From Paraburkholderia fynbosensis (GTDB lineage Bacteria; Pseudomonadota; Gammaproteobacteria; Burkholderiales; Burkholderiaceae), in the NCBI RefSeq assembly GCF_902859935.1, contig NZ_CADIKI010000002.1, positions 372,001-436,000 on the forward strand: a stretch of DNA of 64,000 nt, read 5' to 3'. This document shows positions 20,106 to 29,599 of the stretch, piece after piece; within the stretch, counting starts at the first letter, position 1; every line of letters begins with the position of its first letter. The position numbers and the translations under genes are program-made. The notes under the pieces were generated by a model, which saw only the letters and a program-made list of their open reading frames with translations, was not told the origin of the DNA and ran no database searches.

Positions 20106-20133
20106 TTGCCAGCCGTAAAATTGGAGTTACAAT
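20106..20133 (+). promoter_or_regulatory. Sigma-70 promoter of livK
   Basis: TTGCCA and TACAAT are separated by 16 bases. The predicted start near 20140 gives a leader of about 60 bases before the livK ATG. Confidence 0.65.
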
Positions 20134-20198
20134 GCGCGCGTTCTCAAGGCCTTACGGTCCCGAACAACGGATTTTGCAAGGCGCAGGAGACCTACTTA

Positions 20199-21398
20199 AT
20201 GCGAGTCAGATTTGCTTACGCCGTGTCCATCGCGACAGCGGTTGCGATGTTGACCGCGTGCGGCAAGAAACAGGATGTCGAGGCGGGAGCGGGCGCATCG
20301 GCGGCTGCGGTAGCAGCGGCCCCCGCCAGTGAAGCGACTGTCGTGAAGATCGGTCATGCGGCCCCTCTGACGGGCGGCATCGCCCATCTCGGCAAGGACA
20401 ATGAAAACGGCGCGCGTCTGGCGGTCGAGGAAATCAATGCGCAGGGTTTAACGATCGACGGCCGCAAGATCCAGCTGCAGCTCGACGCGCAGGACGATGC
20501 GGCCGACCCGAAAACGGGCACCGCCGTCGCGCAGAAGCTGGTGGACGACCATGTGGTCGCCGTGGTCGGGCATCTGAACTCGGGAGTGTCGATCCCGGCT
20601 TCGAAGATCTATAGCGATGCGAGCATCGTGCAGATCTCGCCGTCGTCGACTAATCCGGCTTACACGCAGCAGGGTTTCAAGACGACCTACCGGGTCGTCG
20701 CCACCGACGCGCAGCAAGGTCCGGCGCTTGCCAATTACGCGACAAAGGCGTTGGGCGCCAAACGCATCGCCATCGTGGACGATGCAACCGCCTACGGTAA
20801 GGGGCTCGCGGACGAATTCGCGAAGACCGTCGAGGCGAGCGGGGCGAAAGTGGTCGCACGGGAGGCGACGAACGATCGGGCCACGGATTTCCGGGCCATC
20901 CTCACAAAGATCAAGAGTGTTCAGCCGGACGTGATCATGTTCGGCGGCATGGACGCGACGGGCGGGCCGTTTACGAAGCAGGCGGCGGCGCTCGGTATCA
21001 GGGCAAAAATCCTTGGCGGCGACGGTGTGTGTACCGACAAGGTAGGTGAGCTGGCGGGAACCGCCGTGCAAAACCTGGTCTGTTCGGAAGCAGGGCTCGC
21101 GCTTTCGAAAATGGACCGCGGAGCGGACTTCGAAAAGAAGTACGAGGACCGCTTCCACACGCCGGTGCAGATTTACGCGCCGTTCACGTATGACGCTGTG
21201 TACGTGATCGTCGATGCAATGAAGCGCGCTAATTCGATCGAGGCGCCCAAGGTCCTGGCTGCGATGCCCTCGACCGATTACAACGGGGTAATCGGTCACA
21301 TCGCGTTCGACGACAAGGGTGATTTGAAAGAGGGCGCCATTACGCTTTACGACTTCAAGGACGGCAAGAAAGCGGTTCTCGACGTCGTGAAGATGTGA
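20199..21398 (+). CDS. livK: Branched-chain amino-acid ABC transporter substrate-binding protein
   Basis: Periplasmic type I solute-binding protein (399 residues) that delivers Leu/Ile/Val-type ligands to the permease encoded downstream. After a short positive N-terminus and hydrophobic core, the signal ends in LTAC with Cys21, a lipobox. This predicts a lipoprotein anchored after LspA processing, with an Ala/Gly-rich linker. The mature part begins VVKIGHAAPLTGGIAHLG and has GHLNSGVSIPASKIY, typical of the Leu/Ile/Val-binding family. The ATG at 20199 is chosen for its AGGAGA and signal peptide; the frame is open further upstream. A terminator separates it from livH. Confidence 0.94.
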   Translation: MRVRFAYAVSIATAVAMLTACGKKQDVEAGAGASAAAVAAAPASEATVVKIGHAAPLTGGIAHLGKDNENGARLAVEEINAQGLTIDGRKIQLQLDAQDDAADPKTGTAVAQKLVDDHVVAVVGHLNSGVSIPASKIYSDASIVQISPSSTNPAYTQQGFKTTYRVVATDAQQGPALANYATKALGAKRIAIVDDATAYGKGLADEFAKTVEASGAKVVAREATNDRATDFRAILTKIKSVQPDVIMFGGMDATGGPFTKQAAALGIRAKILGGDGVCTDKVGELAGTAVQNLVCSEAGLALSKMDRGADFEKKYEDRFHTPVQIYAPFTYDAVYVIVDAMKRANSIEAPKVLAAMPSTDYNGVIGHIAFDDKGDLKEGAITLYDFKDGKKAVLDVVKM

Positions 21399-21417
21399 TC
21401 ACGGAACGTTCAGCCTG

Positions 21418-21450
21418 ACGGCACCGAAACCACCCAACGGTGCCGTTTTT
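21418..21450 (+). terminator. Hairpin terminator/attenuator between livK and livH
   Basis: Arms ACGGCACCG (21418-21426) and CGGTGCCGT (21438-21446) are followed by TTTTT. It probably lets livK be made in excess of the membrane genes. The 178 bases to livH hold no gene and may carry a second promoter. Confidence 0.85.
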
Positions 21451-21628
21451 GCATCCGTTCAAGGGCAAGCCCGCGACCGCATCCCGGTCGTCAGGGCGAA
21501 CCGGCGGCGGATAACCCTTACCGGTCTTTTACATCAGTACCCGCAGTGCCGTTGAGATTCCGTAGCGCATCACCGCCCACCGGCTGATGAAGAACGCGAA
21601 TCCAGTCGCACGGGCTAAGGAGCATTAA

Positions 21629-22579
21629 ATGGATATCTTCATCCAGCAGATCCTAAACGGACTGGTGCTTGGCAGCGTTTATGCCATCATCGCACTGGGC
21701 TATACGATGGTTTACGGCATTCTGGGCATCATCAACTTCGCGCATGGCGACGTGTTGATGGTCGGCGCGATGGTTGCGCTTTCAGCCATAGGCGTGCTGC
21801 AGAACCACTTCCCCGGCCTCGGCAACGTGCCGACGCTTTGCATCGCGTTGATTATCGCGGCGGTGGTCTGCGCGGTGGTCGGCTACACGATCGAGCGCGT
21901 GGCCTACCGGCCGTTGCGTAAAGCGCCGCGTCTGGCACCGCTGATCACCGCGATCGGGGTGTCGATCCTGCTGCAGACCCTCGCGATGATGATCTGGTCG
22001 CGCAACCCGCTGCCGTTCCCGCAACTGCTGCCCACCGATCCGATCAACGTGATCAAGGCCACCGACACGACGCCGGGCGCCGTGATCTCGATGACCGAAA
22101 TCGTGATCATCGTGGTGGCGTTCCTCGTGATGGGCGGCCTGCTGCTGCTCGTGCACAAGACCAAGCTCGGCCGCGCAATGCGCGCGATCGCCGAGAACCC
22201 GGGCGTCGCGAGCCTGATGGGCGTGAACCCGAACTTCGTGATTTCCGCGACCTTCATGATCGGCTCGGCGCTGGCTGCGCTCGCCGGCGTGATGATCGCG
22301 TCCGAGTATGGCAACGCGCACTTCTACATGGGCTTCATCCCCGGCCTGAAGGCCTTTACCGCGGCGGTGCTGGGCGGTATCGGCAATCTCGGCGGCGCGA
22401 TGGTGGGCGGGGTGATCCTCGGCCTGATCGAACAGCTCGGCGCAGGTTACATCGGCAACCTCACGGGCGGGGTGTTCGGCAGCAACTATCAGGACGTGTT
22501 TGCCTTCATCGTGCTGATCGTCGTGCTGGTATTCCGTCCGTCGGGTCTGCTCGGCGAACGCGTTGCGGATCGCGCTTGA
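21629..22579 (+). CDS. livH: Branched-chain amino-acid ABC transporter permease LivH
   Basis: An inner-membrane permease of 316 residues with about eight hydrophobic helices. It starts MDIFIQQILNGLVLGSVYAI and carries GYTMVYGILGIINFAHGD, a LivH hallmark, and the ATP-binding-subunit contact region RAMRAIAENPGVASLMGVN. AGGAG precedes the ATG. It heads livH-livM-livG-livF, whose products form one transporter with LivK. Confidence 0.96.
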   Translation: MDIFIQQILNGLVLGSVYAIIALGYTMVYGILGIINFAHGDVLMVGAMVALSAIGVLQNHFPGLGNVPTLCIALIIAAVVCAVVGYTIERVAYRPLRKAPRLAPLITAIGVSILLQTLAMMIWSRNPLPFPQLLPTDPINVIKATDTTPGAVISMTEIVIIVVAFLVMGGLLLLVHKTKLGRAMRAIAENPGVASLMGVNPNFVISATFMIGSALAALAGVMIASEYGNAHFYMGFIPGLKAFTAAVLGGIGNLGGAMVGGVILGLIEQLGAGYIGNLTGGVFGSNYQDVFAFIVLIVVLVFRPSGLLGERVADRA

Positions 22580-22605
22580 TCCCAGGCCATAAGGAGTAAA
22601 TAGAC

Positions 22606-23775
22606 ATGACCTCAATTCAACCGATCGAGCCGTCCACGACGCTCATTCCTGAAAAGAACCTGGGCAAGACGCTGACCGTGGGCATCGTCACGGCGATCTT
22701 CGTGATCGCCGCGCCGATGATCATTGGCGCGGCCGGCGGCAACTACTGGGTTCGCGTGCTCGACTTCGCGATGCTGTACGTGATGCTCGCGCTCGGCCTG
22801 AACGTGGTGGTCGGCTTCGCCGGCCTGCTCGACCTGGGCTACATCGCGTTTTACGCGATCGGCGCATACACGGCCGCGTTGCTGAGCTCGCCGCACCTCG
22901 CGTCGCAATTCGAGTGGATCGCGCATCTGGCTCCGAACGGGCTGCATATACCCATCTGGATCATCGTGCCGGTCGCGATGTCGTTCGCCGCCTTTTTCGG
23001 GATCGTGCTCGGGGCGCCGACCCTGCGTCTGCGAGGCGACTACCTCGCGATCGTGACCCTGGGTTTCGGGGAAATCGTGCGGATCTTCATGAACAACCTC
23101 GACCGTCCGGTGAACATCACCAACGGACCGAAGGGGATCACAGGGATCGATCCGGTGTCGGTCGGCGGCTTCAGTCTTGCGCAGACGCACTCGCTGTTCG
23201 GCGTCCAGTTTCCGTCGGTGTACCTGTACTACTACCTGTTCGTGCTGTGCGCGCTGCTCGTGATCTGGGTCTGTACCCGCTTGCAGCATTCGCGTATTGG
23301 CCGCGCATGGGCCGCGATCCGCGAGGACGAAATCGCCGCCAAGGCGATGGGCATCAACACGCGTAACGTGAAGTTGCTTGCGTTCGCGATGGGCGCGTCG
23401 TTCGGCGGCCTGTCGGGCGCGATGTTCGCCTCGTTCCAGGGCTTCGTGTCGCCGGAATCGTTCACGTTCTGGGAGTCGGTCGTGGTGCTGGCGTGCGTGG
23501 TGCTCGGGGGCATGGGCCATATTCCCGGTGTGATCCTCGGCGCGGTGCTGCTCGCGGTGTTCCCCGAATTCCTGCGCTCGACGATGGGTCCGCTGCAGAA
23601 CATGATCTTCGGCCACGAAATCGTCGATACGGAAGTGATCCGTCAGCTGCTCTACGGTCTCGCGATGGTCGTGATCATGCTGTATCGCTCGGAAGGCCTG
23701 TGGCCGTCGCCGAAGCATGAAGACAAGATTGCGAAACTGGCCAAACGCAACGGCAAAAAGCCGGTGCGCGCTTAA
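22606..23775 (+). CDS. livM: Branched-chain amino-acid ABC transporter permease LivM
   Basis: The second permease of the heterodimer, 389 residues. Its core contains YVMLALGLNVVVGFAGLLDLG, RLRGDYLAIVTLGFGEIVRI and RIGRAWAAIREDEIAAKAMG, the last being the coupling helix region. It has a longer N-terminal cytoplasmic segment and a basic C-terminal tail (KLAKRNGKKPVRA). AAGGAG precedes the ATG, 27 bases after livH. Confidence 0.96.
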   Translation: MTSIQPIEPSTTLIPEKNLGKTLTVGIVTAIFVIAAPMIIGAAGGNYWVRVLDFAMLYVMLALGLNVVVGFAGLLDLGYIAFYAIGAYTAALLSSPHLASQFEWIAHLAPNGLHIPIWIIVPVAMSFAAFFGIVLGAPTLRLRGDYLAIVTLGFGEIVRIFMNNLDRPVNITNGPKGITGIDPVSVGGFSLAQTHSLFGVQFPSVYLYYYLFVLCALLVIWVCTRLQHSRIGRAWAAIREDEIAAKAMGINTRNVKLLAFAMGASFGGLSGAMFASFQGFVSPESFTFWESVVVLACVVLGGMGHIPGVILGAVLLAVFPEFLRSTMGPLQNMIFGHEIVDTEVIRQLLYGLAMVVIMLYRSEGLWPSPKHEDKIAKLAKRNGKKPVRA

Positions 23776-23792
23776 CTGACAGGGAGAAAGAC

Positions 23793-24566
23793 ATGAGCGA
23801 TAACATTCGACTGTCAGTGAAGGGCGTCAACAAGCGCTTCGGCGGCTTGCAGGCGTTGTCCGAGGTGGGCCTGCAAATCAAGGCCGGGCAGATCTACGGT
23901 CTGATTGGTCCCAACGGCGCCGGCAAGACGACCTTCTTCAACGTGATCACGGGTCTGTACACGCCGGATTCGGGCGAGTTCAAGCTCGACGGCGAGAACT
24001 ACACGCCGACCGCGGTGTACCAGGTGGCGAAGGCAGGCATCGCCCGCACGTTCCAGAATATCCGTCTGTTCGGTGGCATGACCGCGCTCGAAAACGTGAT
24101 GGTCGGCCGCCACGTGCGCACGAAGCATGGCCTGATCGGCGCGGTGCTCCAGACGCCGGCCGAGCGCAAGGAAGAACGCGAGATCAAGGAACGCGCGGTC
24201 GAACTGCTGGACTACGTCGGCATTGCGCAGTACGCGGACTACACCTCGCGCAATCTGTCGTACGGTCACCAGCGTCGTCTGGAAATCGCGCGCGCGTTGG
24301 CAACCGATCCGAAGCTGCTCGCGCTCGACGAACCGGCCGCCGGCATGAACGCGACGGAAAAGGTAGAGCTGACCAAGCTGCTCGACAAGATCCGTGCTGA
24401 CGGCAAGACGATTCTTCTGATCGAACACGACGTGAAGCTCGTGATGGGTCTGTGCAACCAGATGACGGTGCTCGACTACGGCAAGGTGATTGCGCAAGGT
24501 CTGCCGCAGGACGTGCAGAAGGATGCGAAGGTGATCGAAGCTTATCTGGGTGCGGGGGTCCACTAA
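23793..24566 (+). CDS. livG: Branched-chain amino-acid ABC transporter ATP-binding protein LivG
   Basis: A 257-residue ABC ATPase that powers the transporter. It has Walker A GPNGAGKTT, the ABC signature as LSYGHQRRLEIARAL, Walker B LLALDEPAAGMN and the switch His in LLIEHDVKLV. The sequence TFQNIRLFGGMTALENVMVG is characteristic of LivG. GGGAGA precedes the ATG. The stop overlaps the livF start by one base. Confidence 0.97.
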   Translation: MSDNIRLSVKGVNKRFGGLQALSEVGLQIKAGQIYGLIGPNGAGKTTFFNVITGLYTPDSGEFKLDGENYTPTAVYQVAKAGIARTFQNIRLFGGMTALENVMVGRHVRTKHGLIGAVLQTPAERKEEREIKERAVELLDYVGIAQYADYTSRNLSYGHQRRLEIARALATDPKLLALDEPAAGMNATEKVELTKLLDKIRADGKTILLIEHDVKLVMGLCNQMTVLDYGKVIAQGLPQDVQKDAKVIEAYLGAGVH

Positions 24567-25282
24567 TGGCAACGGCAATGTTGAAAATCAAGGGCCTGCA
24601 AGTCAATTACGGCGGCATCCAGGCAGTCAAGGGCATCGACCTCGAAGTCGCGCAGGGCGAGCTGGTCACGCTGATCGGCGCGAACGGCGCGGGCAAGACC
24701 ACGACGATGAAGGCGATCACGGGTCTGAAACCGTACGCGGCGGGCGACATCGAGTACATGGGCCAGTCGATCAAGGGCATGCCCGCGCACGAGCTGCTCA
24801 AGCGCGGTCTCGCGATGGTGCCGGAAGGGCGCGGCATCTTCGCGCGCATGTCGATTGTCGAGAACATGCAGATGGGCGCGTATCTACGCACGGATACGGA
24901 AGGCATCAAGAAGGACGTCGATCGCATGTTCGGCTTCTTCCCGCGCCTGAAGGAACGTGCGTCGCAATACGCGGGCACGCTCTCGGGCGGCGAACAGCAG
25001 ATGCTGGCGATGGCGCGCGCGATCATCTCGCGGCCCAAGCTGTTGCTGCTCGACGAACCGTCGATGGGTCTGTCGCCGATCATGGTCGAGAAGATCTTCG
25101 AGGTGGTCCGCGCGATTTCCGCTGAGGGCATGACCGTGCTGCTGGTCGAGCAGAACGCGCGTCTCGCGCTGCAGGCGGCGAACCGCGGCTACGTGATGGA
25201 CTCGGGTCTGGTCACGATGTCGGGCGACGCGAAGCAGATGCTGGACGATCCGAAGGTCCGGGCGGCCTATCTGGGTGAATAA
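24566..25282 (+). CDS. livF: Branched-chain amino-acid ABC transporter ATP-binding protein LivF
   Basis: The second ATPase of the transporter, 238 residues. It has Walker A GANGAGKTT, signature LSGGEQQMLAMARAL-type residues (LSGGEQQMLAMARAI), Walker B LLLLDEPSMGLSP, and VPEGRGIFARMSIVENMQMG typical of LivF. The frame is open upstream within livG, but the ATG at 24566 in a TAATG overlap gives the family length. It is the last gene of the operon, followed by a strong terminator. Confidence 0.97.
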   Translation: MATAMLKIKGLQVNYGGIQAVKGIDLEVAQGELVTLIGANGAGKTTTMKAITGLKPYAAGDIEYMGQSIKGMPAHELLKRGLAMVPEGRGIFARMSIVENMQMGAYLRTDTEGIKKDVDRMFGFFPRLKERASQYAGTLSGGEQQMLAMARAIISRPKLLLLDEPSMGLSPIMVEKIFEVVRAISAEGMTVLLVEQNARLALQAANRGYVMDSGLVTMSGDAKQMLDDPKVRAAYLGE

Positions 25283-25315
25283 GTCGGACTGAATTACCCT
25301 GCCGTACTGATGAAA

Positions 25316-25349
25316 AAAAGGCCGCATGCGTTTTCGCATGCGGCCTTTT
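25316..25349 (+). terminator. Rho-independent terminator of the liv operon
   Basis: The stem GGCCGCATGCG with CGCATGCGGCC has a TTTT loop, A-run before and T-run after. The convergent GNAT gene ends 20 bases beyond, so it may serve both strands. Confidence 0.9.
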
Positions 25350-25369
25350 CCATTCAGGCGTGCGGTACT

Positions 25370-25840
25370 TCAGGCAGCCGGCACGGAGTCCGCCAGTTCG
25401 CCTAAGCGCTTGCCGAGACTGATCACTGCATCGGTGCGATACCCGAGCGCCTCGTAAAACGCGCGCAACTCGTCTTTCGCGGACAGGATTTGCAGATTCA
25501 GCTTCGGACAGCCAAGCCCGGTCAACACTTGTTCGACGTGCGCGACCAGACGCGTGCCGATGCCGTGACGACGCAGCGATTCATCTACCGCCAGCGAATA
25601 CATCCAGCCGCGGTGCCCGTCATAACCGCCCATCACCGTCCCGACGATGCGCTCGCCGAGCACCGCGACAAAGAACAGTTCGGGTTGCGTCGCCAGCTTG
25701 TTGGCGATCGACAGATGCGGATTGCGCTGCGGCCTCGTCGCGTCCCGGTACTCGGGAAACGCTTGCTGCCACAGCGCGACCACCGCATCGATATCGCTCG
25801 CGTCGAAGCGGCGGATCGATAGCGTTGCGCTCGTCGTCAT
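25370..25840 (-). CDS. GNAT-family acetyltransferase (YpeA-like)
   Basis: A 156-residue N-acetyltransferase fold. Beta strands lead to the acetyl-CoA pyrophosphate loop VDESLRRHGIGTRLVAHVE (the R/Q-x-x-G-x-G/A motif), and a C-terminal AFYEALGYRTD segment is typical of the superfamily. It resembles YpeA; the acceptor substrate is unknown. It starts 17 bases after the aminotransferase gene on the same strand, so the two are probably cotranscribed. Confidence 0.88.
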   Translation of the reverse strand: MTTSATLSIRRFDASDIDAVVALWQQAFPEYRDATRPQRNPHLSIANKLATQPELFFVAVLGERIVGTVMGGYDGHRGWMYSLAVDESLRRHGIGTRLVAHVEQVLTGLGCPKLNLQILSAKDELRAFYEALGYRTDAVISLGKRLGELADSVPAA

Positions 25841-25857
25841 CGGCGTGTTCCGGTTGA

Positions 25858-27042
25858 TTACAGCGTGTCGAGGATCGAACGCAGCATCGCCATCATCTGG
25901 TCGATCTCTTCGTTCGTCACGTTCAGCGCCGGCATGAAGCGCAGCAGGTTCGGACGCGCCGCGTTCAGCAGCAGGCCGTCGGGCTGCATGTCGCGCGCCT
26001 TCTCGACGATCTGGTTGCCGATGTCCTTACCGAGCAGCAGCGCGCGCAGCAGACCCTCGCCGCGCTCGCCCTTGAAGCCGCGTTCCTCCGACAACTCCAG
26101 CAGCTTCGCGCGCAGATACTCGCCACGCGCGCGCACGCCTTCGAGGAAGCCCGGCGCCGTCAATTGCGAGATCACCGAATAGCCGACCGCGGTCATCAGC
26201 GGATTGCCGTTGTAGGTGCCGCCCTGATCGCCCGCTTCGAACACCGCGACCTCCGCCTTCGACAGCAGCGCCGCGAGCGGCACACCGCCGCCGATGCCCT
26301 TGCCAAGCGTCATGATGTCCGGCTCGATACCCGAGAGCTCGTACGCGAACAGCGTACCCGCGCGGCCGCAGCCGCTTTGCACTTCGTCGACGATCAGCAG
26401 CAGGTTGTGCTTTTTGGTCAGCTCGCGCAGTTGCTGCATGAATTCGCGCGACGCGGGAATCACACCGCCTTCGCCCTGAATCGGTTCGAGCATTACCGCG
26501 ACCGTCTTCGCGTTGATCAGCTTTTCCACCGATGCAATGTCGTTCAGATCCGCCTTCGGGAAGCCCGACACCTGCGGTGCATAAATCGTGTCCCAGCCCG
26601 GCTTGCCGCTTGCCGACATGGTGGCGATCGTGCGGCCGTGGAAGCTGTGATCGAACGTGATGATTTCGAATGCGCCGTCCTTGAACTTCTTGCCCCACTT
26701 GCGCGCGAGCTTGATCGCGCCTTCGTTGGCTTCGGCACCGCTGTTCGCGAAGAACACCTTGTCGAAGCAGCTGTGCTGCGTGAGGAGGCCCGCGAGTTGC
26801 GCCATCGGCTCGTTGTAGAACGCCGGCGACGGATTGAGCAGCAGCTTCGCCTGCCTGTTCAGCGCTTCGATCATGCCGTCGTTGCAATGGCCGAGGCTAT
26901 TGACCGCCCAGCCCTGGATGAAGTCCAGATAGCGCTTGCCGTTGTTGTCATAGAGCCATGAACCCTTACCGTGCGTGAAAACGATTTCAGGCCGGTTCGT
27001 GATGTACATCAGCGACTCGATCGGGTACTCATTGAAATTCAT
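25858..27042 (-). CDS. argD: Acetylornithine aminotransferase-type class III aminotransferase
   Basis: A PLP-dependent enzyme of 394 residues. Family segments are [20 protein letters not shown] (phosphate contact), [12 protein letters not shown], the pyridine-nitrogen Asp in [15 protein letters not shown], and the Schiff-base lysine in [12 protein letters not shown]. It best matches acetylornithine/succinylornithine transaminases that act in arginine synthesis or degradation, and could accept other omega-amino substrates. The ATG at 27042 is preceded by GGAG at nine bases; the frame to 27129 is not needed. Confidence 0.87.
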   Translation of the reverse strand: MNFNEYPIESLMYITNRPEIVFTHGKGSWLYDNNGKRYLDFIQGWAVNSLGHCNDGMIEALNRQAKLLLNPSPAFYNEPMAQLAGLLTQHSCFDKVFFANSGAEANEGAIKLARKWGKKFKDGAFEIITFDHSFHGRTIATMSASGKPGWDTIYAPQVSGFPKADLNDIASVEKLINAKTVAVMLEPIQGEGGVIPASREFMQQLRELTKKHNLLLIVDEVQSGCGRAGTLFAYELSGIEPDIMTLGKGIGGGVPLAALLSKAEVAVFEAGDQGGTYNGNPLMTAVGYSVISQLTAPGFLEGVRARGEYLRAKLLELSEERGFKGERGEGLLRALLLGKDIGNQIVEKARDMQPDGLLLNAARPNLLRFMPALNVTNEEIDQMMAMLRSILDTL

Positions 27043-27121
27043 GACGGCGGGCTCCAGGAGACAGGTGAAAGCAGGGGTGAAGGTGAATGACCGGTTGGCC
27101 AGATAGCGGCCGGAAAAACAA

Positions 27122-27145
27122 AAAGCCACGGCATGCCGTGGCTTT
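27122..27145 (-). terminator. Perfect-palindrome terminator between the flavoreductase and argD genes
   Basis: AAAGCCACGGCA (27122-27133) is followed directly by its reverse complement. On the minus strand the hairpin runs into TTTTTGTTTTT. It ends transcription coming from the 2Fe-2S reductase. Confidence 0.82.
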
Positions 27146-27431
27146 CATGATTCGAACAGCTTGCGCCCTGGTGTGGCGCGAATCCGTGACGAAGCCGGCG
27201 GCGTCCCTAAGGGAGCGGCGAGCGGCGACGTCGGAGTTCGGACTGGATGCGGTTCATGCGCGAAAGAATACGACAAGGAAAGCGCCGGTGTAAACCATGA
27301 ATTTGCACCGCGGGGCATGAAGGCGGCTTTTTGCGCCGCGGTCTTGATGCTGACACGTTGCGCGAGAACGGCCTCGCCGACATACCGGCGAGGCCTTGCA
27401 GCCGAGCAGGCCTCGTGCTGAGACCACGCGT
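27146..27431. other. Intergenic region with a strong hairpin
   Basis: No gene is supported in these 286 bases. A ten-base-pair stem (GGCCTCGCCG, 27370-27379, with 27386-27395, six-base loop) lies 37 bases after the reductase stop. It lacks a clear T-run, so it may stabilise the mRNA 3' end rather than terminate. The remainder, up to the argD-proximal terminator, probably carries the argD promoter. Confidence 0.5.
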
Positions 27432-28463
27432 TCAGACCGCGTTGGCCAGATCCGCTTCGCTCGTGAACGAGTCCGCGTAGAACTCGTCTTCCGGCAGACT
27501 GTGATGCTGCGTGAAATCGCGCTGCGCCGACTCCACCATCACCGGCGCGCCGCACGCATACACCTGGTACGCCGACAGATCGGGCAGGTCTTCGATTACC
27601 GCACGGTGCACGAAGCCGACCCGGCCCGTCCACGCGTCGCCGGTGGCCGGCTCGGACAGCACCGGCACGAACTTGAAGTTCGGAATCTCGCGCGCCCACT
27701 GTTCGGCCAGCTCGAGCAGATACAGATCTTTCTTGCGACGTGCACCCCAGTACAGCGTCATGGGCCGTTCGAGGTTCTTGTACAGCGCGTGCTCGACGAT
27801 CGCCTTCAGCGGCGCGAAGCCCGTGCCCGATGCGAGGAGCACGATCGGCTTGTCCGAGTCTTCACGCAGGAAGAACGTGCCGAGCGGTGCTTCGAAGCGC
27901 AGGATGTCGCGCTCTTTCATCGTGTTGAACACGTGCTCGGTGAAGGCGCCGCCGGGCATGTGACGGATGTGCAACTCGATCGGGCCTTCGGCATGCGGCG
28001 CGCTCGCCATCGAATAGCTGCGGCGCTTGCCGTCTTTCAGAATGAATTCGAGATACTGGCCGGCCAGATATTGCAGACGTTCGTTGGCGGGCAATTGCAG
28101 CTTCACGACGGCGACGTCGTCGGCCTTGCGCTCGATCGCGTTCACGCGGCACGGCAGTTTCTTGACCTGCACGTCGCCGACGCCGGCCACTTCGCGGATA
28201 TCCACTTCGAGATCGGAGCAGGCGGTGGCGCAACACAGGAGCGCCATGCCGCGCGTCTTTTCGTCGTTCGACAACGCCGACGACGAATGCGCGCGCTGTT
28301 CGACTTCGCCGCTCACCACGGTGCCCTTGCACGAACCGCAGGCGCCGTTCTTGCAACCGTAGGGCAGGCCGATGCCTTGGCGCAAGGCGGCGCTCAGCAC
28401 CGGTTCGTCCTGTTCTACCTGAAACTGCCGGCCGCTTTGCCGGAGCGTGACGTTAAATGCCAT
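27432..28463 (-). CDS. 2Fe-2S/FAD NAD(P)H reductase (CDP-6-deoxy-glucoseen reductase-like)
   Basis: A 343-residue electron-transfer flavoprotein. The N-terminal plant-type ferredoxin domain has CKNGACGSCKG (C37, C42, C45) and a fourth cysteine near C77. It is followed by an FNR-type FAD domain (RRSYSMASAP) and an NAD(P) domain (LLASGTGFAPLKAIVEH, YACGAPVMVESA). The order resembles AscD/phenol hydroxylase reductases. The partner oxygenase or dehydratase is not in the window. It is divergent from the SDR-like gene, with 95 bases between the starts. Confidence 0.88.
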   Translation of the reverse strand: MAFNVTLRQSGRQFQVEQDEPVLSAALRQGIGLPYGCKNGACGSCKGTVVSGEVEQRAHSSSALSNDEKTRGMALLCCATACSDLEVDIREVAGVGDVQVKKLPCRVNAIERKADDVAVVKLQLPANERLQYLAGQYLEFILKDGKRRSYSMASAPHAEGPIELHIRHMPGGAFTEHVFNTMKERDILRFEAPLGTFFLREDSDKPIVLLASGTGFAPLKAIVEHALYKNLERPMTLYWGARRKKDLYLLELAEQWAREIPNFKFVPVLSEPATGDAWTGRVGFVHRAVIEDLPDLSAYQVYACGAPVMVESAQRDFTQHHSLPEDEFYADSFTSEADLANAV

Positions 28464-28558
28464 AGAGTGTTCGAAATCGAAAAGTCGGGAATCGTTATCG
28501 GACTCGCCGGATCAACCGCGCGATACCTGCCGCGCTTGACGGCTACAATGCGTCCACC

Positions 28559-29599
28559 ATGAAAGCGACACGAAACTTCCGCCGGCCGCGCGTGCTGATC
28601 GTAGGATGCGGCGATGTCGGCATGCGCTGCGTGCCGCTGTTGCACCCGCGCGCCCACGTCTTCGCGCTGACCAGCCACGCCGAACGCAGCGCCGAATTGC
28701 GTGCCGCCGGCGTGACGCCGCTCGTCGGCGATCTCGATGTGCGCCGCAGCCTGAAACGGCTCGCGGGCCTCGCGCCGACCGTGCTGCATCTCGCTCCGCC
28801 GCAAAAAAGCGGCGACGACGACCGCCGTACCCGCGCCTTGCTCGCCACGCTGGGCGCGCGCCGCGATGTCGCGCTGCGTGCCGCGAGGGCAGCCGCCGTG
28901 TCGCCGGCGGGGCGCTTGCGCTCCGGGTTGCGCGCCATTCATGTCTCGTGGGCGCGTTCTGAAACAGCCCGTATTGTACCCGACGGGGTGCGCCGGACCG
29001 CCGCGCCGCGTGCGCCCGTGCGTCTTGTCTACGCGAGCACGACGGGCGTCTACGGCGATTGCGGCGGCGTATGGATCGACGAAACGCGCGCGACGCAGCC
29101 GGTCAATGCACGCGCGAAACGCCGCGTCTCGGCCGAGCGGCAGTTGCGGCGCGCGACCGCACGCGGCAGCGTGGCGGCGAGCATCGCGCGGATTCCGGGC
29201 ATCTATGCGCATAACCGTCTGCCGCTCGCGCGGCTCGACAAGGGCACGCCCGCCCTGATCGACGCCGACGACGTCTATACCAATCACATTCATGCCAACG
29301 ACCTCGCCGCGATCCTCGTGCGCCTCACGACACACGGCAAGCCCGCGCGCGTGATCCATGCGTCCGACGATTCGTCGCTGAAAATGGGCGAGTACTTCGA
29401 CGCGGTGGCCGATGCGTTCGGGCTGCCGCGCGCGCCGCGCATCACGCGCGCGCAGGCCGAAGAGCGGATCGATCCGAACCTGCTGTCGTTCATGCGCGAA
29501 TCGAGACGGCTCGTGAACCGGCGTCTGAAGAAGGAGTTGCGCGTGCGTTTGCGTTATCCGAGCGTGGCGGATTTTCTGCATGAAGCAGGCATGAAGTGA
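28559..29599 (+). CDS. NAD(P)-dependent epimerase/SDR-family protein
   Basis: A 346-residue extended SDR-like protein. The N-terminal nucleotide-binding motif is VLIVGCGDVGMR, and the catalytic region YASTTGVYGDCGG carries Ser/Thr and Tyr. ARIPGIYAHNRLPLARL and NHIHANDLAAILVRL follow. The pattern is that of YeeZ-type NAD-dependent epimerase/dehydratase proteins with unknown substrate. The region around residues 90-140 is arginine- and alanine-rich and poorly conserved in appearance. Confidence 0.82.
   Translation: MKATRNFRRPRVLIVGCGDVGMRCVPLLHPRAHVFALTSHAERSAELRAAGVTPLVGDLDVRRSLKRLAGLAPTVLHLAPPQKSGDDDRRTRALLATLGARRDVALRAARAAAVSPAGRLRSGLRAIHVSWARSETARIVPDGVRRTAAPRAPVRLVYASTTGVYGDCGGVWIDETRATQPVNARAKRRVSAERQLRRATARGSVAASIARIPGIYAHNRLPLARLDKGTPALIDADDVYTNHIHANDLAAILVRLTTHGKPARVIHASDDSSLKMGEYFDAVADAFGLPRAPRITRAQAEERIDPNLLSFMRESRRLVNRRLKKELRVRLRYPSVADFLHEAGMK

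Larger units (their letters stand above)
19709..20198 (+). other. Long regulatory intergenic region upstream of the branched-chain amino-acid transporter
   Basis: These 490 bases hold no convincing gene. They contain a weak promoter-like pair (TTGCGA at 19800, TATGAC at 19823, spacing 17), a GCAC-N7-GTGC palindrome at 19877-19897, a GCACCGGTGC palindrome at 19994-20003, a GCAAC/GTTGC inverted repeat at 20026-20038, and the better promoter at 20106-20133. The density of inverted repeats suggests multi-input control of livK. Confidence 0.6.

Noticed and set aside
22612..23718. 368-codon frame opposite livM
   Set aside because: Antisense of a membrane permease; no features of a real protein.
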